A stretch of 64,000 nt of DNA, taken from the NCBI GenBank assembly GCA_021464245.1, contig JADCRB010000007.1:7012819-7076818 (forward strand). Direction: 5' to 3'. The position numbers were made by a program, and so were the translations under genes. A model generated the notes under the pieces. It had not been told where the DNA came from and searched no databases. It saw only the letters and a program-made list of their open reading frames with translations. This DNA is from Carallia brachiata. Lineage: Eukaryota; Streptophyta; Magnoliopsida; Malpighiales; Rhizophoraceae. Within the stretch, counting starts at the first letter, position 1, and each line of letters begins with the position of its first letter. Shown here piece after piece: positions 27,183 through 37,800 of the stretch.

Positions 27183-28165
27183 ATTAACCAGAGGCAATTC
27201 AAAGCTCCAATATTTAATATAATTGGAAAAGTGGGTCTCAAAAGAGAAAACTTGTTAATTATCTGGTGTTTATTCTTTGATCAGACCTTTATCTCTGTCC
27301 CACATCTTTTAACCATCGACCTAAATCTCTAATAAACATTCTGTCCCCATCCACCGTTGTCGCGTGCAACCCTATACTATTATACGATCCTACAATCCGG
27401 ATTGAAATTCTAATTACTACGCACATCTTCCTTCATTTCTATGACCATTTTCTCCCGGATTTTTGACAATTCAATGACCAATGCCAAGCTTGACCTGGTC
27501 ATCAACAGTCATCAACAAAAGGAGGTATGCTTCTTTGATTCAGACAATGTAAAGAAAAAGGAAAGAATGCTAGAGAAGGAACCTAAATTTTGTAGTTTTC
27601 TTTTTCCTTTTTTAAAAATCCCTTGTCAACATTGTCCACAAGTTTTCAATTTCTTTTGCGTGTTCAACACTTACATATGCCGTGGTGTTTTCAACATTAG
27701 TGTGAAGCTCATACATATGTGGTCACCGTATAGACTGCCAATAGGTCCGTGTGGATTATTAAAGTGCTAGTTTGATCTTGAGAAACTTTAATTACTCTTT
27801 GTTTGCACATCTTCTACTATTGTGTGCAATCTATCTATATTTCAGCTCTAGCCCTTGATTGCGACTATGCTATTATTTTATCATCCAACGATAAACGTTG
27901 ACGTGCTTGAAAGTTGGTACCCTCATCCAAACCAACCTGCTCAACCTATATGTCTTATTCTTTTCCTTCTATATCAGAAAGAAAGAAAACCAAAGAAAGA
28001 AGCAGAAGAAGGAAGAAATGGAGGGGCTGATACCTCTGGTATACAAAACACTAAAAAGGAACAAAATTCGGAGGCAATACGAGCTTCTGTCATCTGGGGC
28101 TGCTCAGACTCAGAGCTACAACATATCATCAGTATCAGACTCCTACAACAGCAACAATACTATTA
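27183..28165 (+). repeat. Copy A of a roughly 1-kb direct repeat (promoter and 5' half of the small-protein gene)
   Basis: Similar to 52908-54012 in the same orientation. Shared blocks include AAAGTGGGTCTCAAAAGAGA, CTGTCCCCATCCACCGTTGT, the CTGCCA.T.GGTCCGTGTGGA stretch, and the coding start of the 28018 gene. The repeats are about 25.7 kb apart. Confidence 0.85.
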
Positions 28166-28371
28166 TAATGGATTCAATTGCGGAAGCAAAAGTTCACAGA
28201 CGCCACATGTCTGTGGAAGACATGTCCCTGATCGTGGACGATCATCATCATCATCATCATCAATACCGAAGCATAGCCAGCAGCAAGAAGTGCTTCTCCC
28301 CAGCAAAAGCAACTCGGAAGGTTCGAAAGCCACAGAATATTTTCTTGTGTTTCAGGTGTCTGGTTGGCTAG
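28018..28371 (+). CDS. Small uncharacterised plant protein, 117 residues
   Basis: The frame opens with MEGLIPLVYKTLKRNKIRRQ, continues through a Ser/Tyr/Asn-rich middle, a segment with KVHRRHMSVEDMSLIVDD, a His run encoded by a CAT repeat, and a basic Lys/Arg stretch before the end FLCFRCLVG. I believe short plant proteins with this MEGLIP start exist as an uncharacterised group, but I assign no function. An in-frame upstream extension to 27898 is open but not protein-like, so ATG 28018 is preferred. It lies just after an AAGAAGGAAGAA purine stretch and is conserved in the duplicate at 53868. No membrane segment or signal peptide is seen. Confidence 0.7.
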   Translation: MEGLIPLVYKTLKRNKIRRQYELLSSGAAQTQSYNISSVSDSYNSNNTIIMDSIAEAKVHRRHMSVEDMSLIVDDHHHHHHQYRSIASSKKCFSPAKATRKVRKPQNIFLCFRCLVG

Positions 28372-29552
28372 CTAGTGGGTCCAGCTCTTCCCAGTAATTT
28401 CAAAGTGATTAATGTTGTCACACATGTCACAACCACTTTAAACACTTTTCCTTGATTTGATGTTGCTTAAGTGATGTAAATGGATAGGGTCAAAAGGATG
28501 CCCCATCTTCTTCATGCGTCAATTGGCAGTGACCAAAATGTGTCTCTTATTGTCAATTAAATTGAATTTCTTGCGTCTTTGGATATTTATTTTTTTCAAG
28601 TTAGAAGGTGTATCTTTCTACTTTTTAATCTTTTAAAACCAAAAAATATACACAATACTCAACAATTTCGCTAAATAAAATTGTACTTTACTTATAAAAG
28701 GAACAAATTCATAAAAACTAAGTTTAGTCTCATTAAATCCCAACTCAAAATCTCTAGTATTTCTTCTTCTTCTTTTTTTTTTTTTTTTTTTTTTTTTCTG
28801 GTTGTGTTTAACGCCAATTTTCAGCGAGTAAAAAGCATGTCAGGCTGTGAGACCAACACGATACTGGCTTTGCTAGTTTATTTTCAATCATTCCTAATGT
28901 TGTCCTGTGTTGAGTTTGATTTATTAGCAAAATTCTCTTGTTTTGAATCCCTTGACTCTCTGACCTCTAATGAACCAAATATCAACTAGCTCGGTAATAT
29001 GGACAATGCATAGCCAGCCACCACATGGTTTAATAACACTTAATTAAAATGATTTCATCTTTCGGTCATGATTGACAGATTTTGATAACAAATAACTAAA
29101 ATTTGAACACAGGATGTGATGAGTACAAAATGCATTACGAAGTTAGTTAAATTAAAAGTTGATAAAAATGTCAGTGCCCCCCGAAATTGGGTTCTATTAT
29201 ATGGTATCTTTAAGTGTTGTTTACATCAACCATGAAAATTTCACCTTTTGCGATCTCCCCACACACACAATTATGCAGTCGTCAAATTAGAAGAAGGTGA
29301 GATTAGGGCATTTAGGTAATTTCGTGTCGCCTTCCATAATTAGGACTGAAGAGCCCAACGCTCCACTGGATTGCATAAAATGTAATTGGGAGCCCATCCG
29401 CAAAAATCTTTTAAGATCTTTGTAGACCCAGTCGAGTAGGTGGCCTGGCCTCTATTTATAAATCCAATATCCCCATCTCCGTTTTTTTTTTTTTTTTTTT
29501 TTTTTTTGGGTAAGTAGCTTCTCAAACTCGAAATCAAGACCATTAGTGCTAA
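28372..29552. other. Intergenic region with poly-T tracts
   Basis: No gene seen. Long T runs occur at about 28772-28798 and 29480-29507 and could be old A tails of minus-strand retroposons, but no target duplications were recognised. Confidence 0.5.
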
Positions 29553-29958
29553 GAGCAATGCTATTTGTCACAATCGCTGCACGAAAGTCCGCGAATGACG
29601 TGAAAAACGGTTTTTCTCTTTTTCCTTTTTTGAAATTTGTTATGTTTTGGTTTGATTTTTAATTTTTTTTATAAAAATTAAATTTTTATAAAAAAAATAA
29701 ATTTTAAGTAGTATTTAGTGTTATTTTAAGTAATATTTAATGTTATTCTAAACGTATTTTTTATGATAAAAAATAAATATTAAATAATATTTATTGTTAT
29801 TCTAAACGTATTTAATATTATTCTACATCATATTTTTAAAAAAATAAAAAAAAACAAACAACTTTTTGAGTTTTGAATTTTTTCAAAAAAAAAAACACTA
29901 ATGCTCCGTTATTCGTGTCATTTCGTGCAGTTATTTTCGTGCTAAAAAGCATTTCTCT
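29553..29958. mobile_element. Probable MITE with about 45-bp imperfect terminal inverted repeats
   Basis: The left end (GAGCAATGCTATTTGTCAC, then CTGCACGAAA and CGAATGACG) matches the reverse complement of the right end (GAGAAATGCTTTTTAGCAC, then CTGCACGAAA and CGAATAACG). The roughly 320-bp interior is AT-rich with no coding capacity. Flanks TAGTGCTAA and TAGTCTTAC might be a decayed 9-bp target duplication, which would suit a Mutator-type element, but this is weak. Confidence 0.6.
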
Positions 29959-30584
29959 AGTCTTACATATGATTTTAATATCAATTGAATTATAAACATT
30001 GATAATAACTCACATGTTACTTCATCTTTATTATGAAGGATTAAGCATTCTTAAATAGGGTAATGCTATGTGGCAGGAATTTTGGCTTCTTGACCGGGCA
30101 CAAATTACGTGGAACAATTTTTATTTCTTTTTTTAAATAAAAATTTTCTTTTATTTTTTTGTTATTTATTATATTTTCTTTTTTAAAAAATAATACATAA
30201 TTAGTAGTTTATGTTATCTTAAATATACATAGTTAATTACTAAATCCTAATTTTCAAAAAAAATTCCAAAAGTTTTTTTTTTGTTGTTGTTAAGACAGTG
30301 CACTTGGCACTATTTGATTTTTTAAAATTAATGGGGGAAACAAAATTAAAAAAATAAAGAAAGTTAAACAAAAAAAGGAAAAGGGAATAAAATGTTGGAC
30401 TGGCCTGGGTTTGACCAATGAAGCAAAAAAACGACACCGTACTCACCACTCTAATTCGGCCTTTTCCCCGCGACGGCGCCTGGGTATTAATGGGTAGAAA
30501 CGGGAATAAAATGTTCCACAACTGTTTGAGAAATTTTTTTTTAAGAAAAATGCTTTATTTGTTTTTGAATTTTGAATGAATATA

Positions 30585-30690
30585 TTGCAACGGTAACATT
30601 CTCCAACGGATTGCGTGACACTGAAGCTACAAACGCGCAAGAAATCTCCACCGTCCATTCGCAGCCTCTCCCTGTATAAATACCCATTCC
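30585..30690 (+). promoter_or_regulatory. Orphan plant promoter: TATAAATA box with AACGG motifs upstream
   Basis: TATAAATA lies at 30675-30682 after a GC-richer stretch. Upstream are GCAACGGTAAC (about 30588) and TCCAACGGATT (about 30603), which resemble the mitosis-specific MSA core AACGG. A pyrimidine-rich region, plausible as a 5' UTR, follows. No recognisable coding sequence lies immediately downstream; the transcript could enter the array starting near 33 kb or belong to a dead gene. Confidence 0.45.
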
Positions 30691-30840
30691 CCCCCGGCGG
30701 ACTATTTCCCTCTTTCAATTCTCAGATTGACAAACGGCATAGAGACGGTTCCTCCTCTGGGAGCCAATCTGTTTGTTCATGGTTTTTCTTTTACTCATTT
30801 GACAATATTTCTTTTTTCTTTAATTGTTTTTTTCTTTGTG

Positions 30841-31108
30841 TGTTTGTTTCCTGTAAAATATTTTACAGGAAAAAATTTTACAAGTTTTCCTGCGTTTGTT
30901 TCACGAAAAATATTTTACATAAGTAAAATTTGGGAAAAATTTTAAATTTTCAGGCAAAATAACTTCTCATTTTATAGAAATAAAGTTATTTTCATGAAAA
31001 ACACAAACTGTACTATAAGTAAGTGATAAAAAAAATTATTATTTTTACTGTAAATATTTTTTTTTATAAATATTTTATACACGTAAATTATTTTATAATA
31101 AACAAACA
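30841..31108. repeat. Possible small MITE with a 24-bp palindrome at its left end
   Basis: A perfect 24-bp palindrome sits at 30848-30871 (half site TTCCTGTAAAAT). The outer sequence TGTTTGTTT at 30841 is inverted as AAACAAACA ending at 31108, and both ends continue into TAAAATA/TTTAC-like sequence. The interior is AT-rich. No target duplication was found. Confidence 0.4.
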
Positions 31109-31299
31109 GATCTTAAATACCTGCAAGTATGCTTGGCCCAAGCCAAAGTGAAAGAATTAGTGCTTGTGGGAGGTTTTTTCTACTTCGGCGCGGCCTCTCT
31201 TAAAGCAGAGAACCGCGAAGCTCTTCCAGAGATACTCCTTTTTTTTTTTTTTTTCTTTTATTGGATGATTTTCTTGTCTAAACTTCTTGATATTTATGT

Positions 31300-31963
31300 C
31301 TTTAATCCAAGGTTCTCAGAACCGAACCGGTCATTGAATCGAAAAACTGAGAGGTTCAAGGTTCAACCGGTTCGACCGGTAAAACCGCGGTTAAACCGGT
31401 AAAACCGGTATTTAATATTAAATATATAAAAATTAAATTTTTATACAGCTTATATAATTATATAAAATGTTATATTATATAAGAATGATAATAAATATTT
31501 TAAAATAAAGTGATTTTAAGAATATACTAATATTTACATACATTAAATATATTACAATTAGATATTTAACAAAATATAATTTATAAAATTATTTAAAAAA
31601 TAATATTTATAAATAGTGATTAAATATTAATTTTTAAAATTTAAAGATTAAATTGAAAAATTTTAATTAATTGAGGACTAAATTAGAATTTTTAGTTAAA
31701 ATTAGAGTTTTAATTATAATTAGATAAAGTTTTGGGTTAAATTATAATTTAAAATTTTTTAATTTAAATTGAACCGGTTCACCCGGTTCAACCGGTCCCG
31801 GTTTTCCCGGTTCTTGACCGGTTTTTCCGGTTCTTGACCAATTTTTTCCGGTTTGGTCCGAATTCCATTTTTAGACTTGAACCGGACCGGACCTAGGACC
31901 GGTTCCCGATTTTTTCGGTCGAACCGGCCGGTCCGGTCCGGTTTTCAAATCCATGCTTTAATC
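31300..31963. mobile_element. Non-autonomous hAT-type element with 8-bp target site duplication
   Basis: CTTTAATC occurs at 31300-31307 and again at 31956-31963. The 648 bp between them begin CAAGGTTCTCAGAACCGAAC and end in the imperfect inverse (reverse complement CATGGATTTGAAAACCGGAC), matching 17 of 23 terminal bases. Both arms are packed with AACCGG/CCGGTT motifs, and the middle (about 31400-31770) is almost pure AT without coding capacity. An 8-bp duplication with CA-starting ends is the hAT pattern. Confidence 0.85.
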
Positions 31964-32988
31964 TTTGTTTTATTTTTGGACTGCCCGTGCTTCTTGATAT
32001 TTAATGTCATTGATTTTCTTTTCTTTTCCTTTTTTTTTTTGGTTCTTGGATTGCCTGTGTTCATGATCTTTTTGATTATTTATGAGTTCATGTTTGGTTT
32101 TTCTCTCGTCTTCTGTTTCTTCTTTTTATGTGCTAGTCTTGATCTTCTTGATTCTACTACTTTTTCTTGCCTTTTGGCCGTTTCTTTGGGAAATTCGTTG
32201 ACGATGTTCTTGATTTCTTGTCCGATTTCAGAACAGATTAATTATTTTCTTATTTTTCTTCGGTTCTGATCCCTTTTTTTTTCCTTACGATTCTTGATCT
32301 AGTGTTTGTCTTGTCTCTTGATCTTCTTATTCAATATCTTCCTCTTACTACGGCGAGGAACGACGATGAACGACGGAGAGGAACGACGCTGAATTTGAAA
32401 GGAAACGACACCTGATTTTTAATGAAATAAAAACGGCAAATCGTTTGCGTGTTTGCAGACACGGTTCACTCCCGCAGCGTCTCTGATCCAAACAGGCGCA
32501 ATAAAGCGCGAAAAGGTAAAATACATCTACTGTGCTCTTTTTTTTTTTTCTTCTTCCTATTATTCTCGTTCTTCTACTTTTTGAATGTAGATGTAAAATA
32601 TATGAAGCTGAGAGGCCTACTTCTTGAATGTCGAGGTCGGAGTTCGTCTCGATGCCTTTCTCGATGTGTGTAATACAGTTTTTAGTGCAAATTCGTGTTC
32701 TGCTGTGATTCTGTGTCCCGTATTCTTTCGCAGGGCGAAGAAATTTGATAGACAACCATGTTCCATGGCTTCGCATCTCCTTTCAAGGAACCATACGCGG
32801 ACTCGAGAGATAAGGCTTGATCTTGCCGCAAGTCAAAATCGCTTTCAACGGTAACGTTAGCTCCTGTTTGGTAATCTCTTTTTGCTTTTTTTTTTTTTTT
32901 CTCCTTGCATTTTTGTTTGAGAGATATATATTGGATTTCTTTAATTTTTGATTAAATATAAATTTGACTAATTATATTATACTCTCCC
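31964..32988. other. T-rich spacer leading into the tandem array
   Basis: No established gene. A GAACGACG-like motif recurs three times at about 32350-32390. Short plus-strand frames near 32756-32850 end at exon-like borders but show no homology I recognise. Confidence 0.4.
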
Positions 32989-34813
32989 CTAGATGCATTT
33001 GGTCTTCCTTCCTGTTTGTTTCAGTGCTTAGATGAGGTGCAATCATGTAGAGAGGCAAGATTCTCGTGAAGATTCTCCTAATTACTTGCAAGATTCTTAT
33101 CGTACGACTGTAATTCATCAGACACTATTTAAAAGGTAAAGTGAGTAGTGTTAATTTTCAAGATTCCAAATTTCTTACACCATATGTACTGTAACTTGGT
33201 CATTCTCCATCTGCTAAGGTATGTAAATAGTTGACTTCGAGGGTAGTGCCATCTAGAATTGTAATTCCTATTATTTCTTTTTTTTTTTTAAATTTATTCC
33301 TAATCTTCAATTCAATTGAGGTTCTAACATTTGACTGCACTGTGACGGAACTTTGTTTTGTTGAACCGATTCATGAACCATTTCAAATTGAGGCTACACG
33401 TTAAGGTAATTTATTTTTGAAGGTATCGAATTTTTTTGCTCGCATCTCTTTTATTACTTGTTTTCTCTTTTTTCCTAATGGAATTGGGATTACCCAATTT
33501 TTCTAATGCAATGGGGATAGAACTCCCAACACAAATAGGGAGATGTAGAAGTTTTTTCTGTTTAAATGTTGCAGGCTTCTTAGACTTTCGGTGGTGGCCT
33601 TTCAGTTCAAAAACTGGGGAAGAGTGAGACGCCTAGGCGCGTATTTACCCAGTTTAAAATTTTTGAGCCATCTGCATTCTTTTTCTTTTTTCTTCGAGTG
33701 CCTGATTTCTCTTTTCTTTCCCGCCTCTCTAGGACACAAGGATGCAAGGACCTGCCCCTGGCGGATCTCTGTCGAGTTCGAATTCGGTTCTTGACATGTT
33801 ATAGATCCTAGTATTCTCTTTCAAAATCCTGTGTTGCTTCTGGCGCAGGTAGGTTGGGTGTTTGGAGTGCAAGAGAGAAGAGGTTTACTGTGCCCGCACC
33901 AAGGTTCACTTCCATACTGTGACCTCTAGGCTCGCCCTTCCACACTCTTTTTGTTGTATTTCTATATGAAAGGTACGCACCTGTTCTTGGATTTTCTGCA
34001 TTTGAAGCATTGTAAGCTGTTCATCTTCATTACTATCTTTATGCACTATTTTGTTCATCTTCACTTTTTTTTTTTTTTTTCCGAATTTCGCATTGTTCCA
34101 TTTAGGCATTGTTTACAAGGATGGAATCTGGTTTCGACTGCAAGATCAGTCTTCTTCACAGGTCTTAGGTTCAGGTTTAAGTTCTTTTTGATCCGATTGT
34201 ATATTCTTTTGGGAAAATTGGACTCCATTAATATTTTCCTTCTGGAGAGGTGCTCTTACTATATGCTCATTTTTGTGGTAATGCTTGCAGGTTAAGTACT
34301 TGATTTCAGTAGGGAAATCAATCAAGAAAAAGCAGAACTGCAGGTGACATGGAAGCACCTATGGTCGAAGCTGAAATTGTTTTTCAGATAATCCAAATGG
34401 GTGAAAAGGTATTTGAGCATCTGTAATTGTCGTTTTTTCTTCTTGTGCAGAACAGATTGCTTCTACCTTTCTTTTGATTTTCTGGCATCACACGTTGGTT
34501 GGTCCATTTTCTTTGTCACGTTTCATCAAATACTCTGCAATATGTGATATCTGGAGAATGCAGTGATGGGAAAGATTTTTAGTTAACCTTACGATAATCC
34601 ATCTGAAAAAGGGTATGTGAAACAATTATTCTATTTAGAGTTTTAATTACGATTATTTTTTTTCTTCATTGTTATTCCTTCTCTTCAATTAGGTTCTAAC
34701 ACGATGGAACTCTTTCTTGAGCCGAATGATTTCTCTCCCAAGTATCAAAGATCGTATCTAACTTGAAGTCTTTGTTGTATGGACACTAACTTTGACAAAT
34801 GGATCCAACATGT

Positions 34814-34815
<2 letters not shown>

Positions 34816-34845
<30 letters not shown>
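34816..34845. repeat. (CT)n microsatellite inside an array unit
   Basis: Nearly pure CT. Related tracts lie at about 35602-35624, 43017-43040 and 46258-46285 in other units, so at least some were copied with the array and then changed length. Confidence 0.85.
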
Positions 34846-34848
<3 letters not shown>

Positions 34849-37800
34849 CTTATGTGTCCCAGATATGCGCACAAAAAAATTCTTACTATTCAATCACTTT
34901 TTTTATTTACATTTATCTTTCATTTTTATACTCATGATGGGTGCCTTAGAAACTGATCATCCTATTTTTTCTAACTTCTTCATAGTTCAGTGTTTGTCAG
35001 GTCTGCCTTTGCCTCGCTATCCAGTGTATGATTAGGCTTGCTTGATTTCGTTTAGATTGTTTATATTTTCAGTAACTTTTTTGAATTCTGCATTCAGTTC
35101 TCTGACATTTTTGTACATTTAAAGATCATACATGTGAGTTCCTAAATCGTTGTTTTACACTTGCTTAATTTTAAATTAGGTTCTCAGGTTCTGGAATCCA
35201 AGTTGTTCTGTTATCAGCTTCTCAACATGAAGCTCCATTTTCCTTCTATTGGCAGGAGATGGGTATCATGTCTTATATATACTCTCTGCTAGTGCTAGCT
35301 GCTTTCAGTTTCTGGGACTACGCTAAGTAAGTCATCATGTATTTCATTGTTGAGCTGATTTTTACAATGTGGATAGTTATTGACTCAGCTAGAAATCTTT
35401 CCTTTTACTTTTTGATTGGTGGTTTCCGGTTTTGCTTGATCACTCTGGAATCATTCTCATTATGCCTCCTGTCCTGGAATCGGTACGATCTTTCGATGCA
35501 ATGGAAGTTAAATCTATGCTAGTTCTGTCTGAAGTTATTCCCTTTCTGCTTTTTCTGTAAGTTCTATGTCCAGCGAGCACATGCATTTTCTACTCCCTCC
35601 CTCTCTCTCTCTCTCAACTTTTCACATATAATTATGCTCTGCTAAATTTACTTTGGAATCTCACGTTCTCTTTAACAGTGAAACTTTTTTTTGGGTACGT
35701 CAGAAAATTAACTGACACTTTATTGACATGTTTATATTATCTCTTGGAATTTTCTTGCATGTTATTTGTGCACTGACTTTGTTTGGCAGCTGGAGAGCTG
35801 AAGATAATGGGAATGCTATCATGGTGCAATGCTGAGTCTTTAAAATTTTTTAAAGTGGCATGTTAAAGGATCAGAGGTGGGTTGTTCCTAGTCTGCTGAT
35901 GGAGTGACTGGGTTTTAGTTACCACTCATTCTGAGTCTTTCACACTTGGATACACTAAACCATATTTTTGCATTAAGATTTGTACTGCTGCTTCTTCTTT
36001 TTAGTTTTAGATTGACAATTCTGCTTACACAATTGATATTTGTTACGTATTGTGTGGATATGCTTTCTTGCTCTCAAGAGGTCCATTGCTTGATGTTGAA
36101 GTGTGTTGAGAACTTATGTTTTTCTTTTGTTTCATCTGACAAGATTTATTTCCAGGTAGCTGCTTATGTTTCTTTAGAGTGTCTCACATTTCAGTTGCCC
36201 AACATCTTATATTTTTTGCTTTCTCATTGCTGTAGTTGGAGTACACTACCTGATGACATTCTTCGCTAGAACTATTGAGGAGAGTATGCACATATCAATG
36301 ATTTTGTTATTATAGGAGTTATAGCTCATTCTTTATAATGGATGAGAGCTCTCCATGGACTTTGCAGTCCTCACTTTGTGTTCAGCCTTGGGAAAAGGAA
36401 AGTTGTACTGATGGTGGTCCTATTTGATACCTTTTTTGCAACTTAGAGAGTGAATCTCTTTCAGGGCTGCAGAACTTATCCTCTTTTGGTCATCTCTTCG
36501 TGGAGGAAGCTGCCTTGCTGAGTATGCGTAAGTGAAATTTTTTTACAATTTTTGCTGGTGTTTGCCTGTATTTATTTTCTGCCGTGGATTATGTTTTCTA
36601 CATAGAGAGATGTTGGGGTGGGAGTTTTAGTAAGGCACTCCAGTGGAATATCATTTGATTGCTGTGGCTACCAACAGATATCAGCTTCTTCTTGTTTTAG
36701 TTTTTGGACTATCGTGTATACTGTGCATTAATTGAACCTTCTCTCTTTTACTGGGTGGTGTCAACTTCAGGCAAAGTATTCCTAACAGAAGGATGGTAAC
36801 TGTTGTACACTCTTACACAGATTTTGCTGGTGGAAGAATGTTTCTGCTAATTGAAGTGAAACTTGAAATATTGCTTACCACCTGTTGATTTTCTGTAAGG
36901 ACCTTAGGTTTGTGCTTGTTTTAACAGTCATTTACATTGCCGTATTCATTTCATTGACAATACAGTCTCAGAGAGAAGAGTTACATCCCTTAAGTACACT
37001 TTGGACTTCTGCAAGATAAGCTTGTTCAAATTGGTGTGGCGAGCAATTTATTGTTTTAGGATGTAAGGTTTGATACCTTTTTGGTAAAATCTTGGCCTTT
37101 CTTTTTCGGTGCTCTGTTTATTAATATGCTTAGGTTATTTCATAACTACTGACTAGCCAGCTTACCATTTATTTGCTATCATTCTTCCTATTCTGGTTCA
37201 ATTACTTAAAGACTGAAAAGAAATCAGAGAGGTAATCTTTGACATGGCATTAGTCAGTGAACATGGCGGTTAATGTCAGCAATCTGACGGGGAATACAGT
37301 TTTGGTGTTACAGAAACATAAAGGCCCCCTGGAGGAGTGCTGATTGATTGGAAAAAGATGGGGTGCTTTAACAGGCTTTGCGAATTGGTTATGGCTTTCA
37401 CGTGCCTGGTTTCTATACCTTTTAAGTGAAAACAAAAAGCTATACAATACATTGAATTTCAGTATGGATGAATTATAACCAGTTCTACAAATTTAACTGT
37501 AAGTTTAACTGTAACAATTCGTCCCTATATCCCAATTGAAATTAATGCCACCCTTATTGAAACTTCTGTCTTTATTCCTCTAATGAGTTTGGCGGTTACC
37601 ATAGACATTAAACTAGCTTGGTATAATAGTAAACATCTTCGTAACTGTGAACACTGAAAGCACTGTTTGCTTCTTGAATATATACTCTGTTGTCATTTAG
37701 ACCTTCATGCATCTGTTTTTGTATGTGTACGTTTTCCTCTGACCCTTTGACTGTTACTAGGAGTTACCTCAAATGAGCTATTTGATTTTCGTCGTGGGAT

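Noticed and set aside
30240..30718. Overlapping minus-strand open frames of about 90 codons near the 30.6-kb promoter
   Set aside because: Low-complexity composition from AT- and C-rich DNA, with no domain resemblance and no splice or promoter support on that strand.
32348..32776. Minus-strand 142-codon open frame
   Set aside because: No recognisable homology, biased composition and no supporting signals. It lies opposite the T-rich leader of the array.
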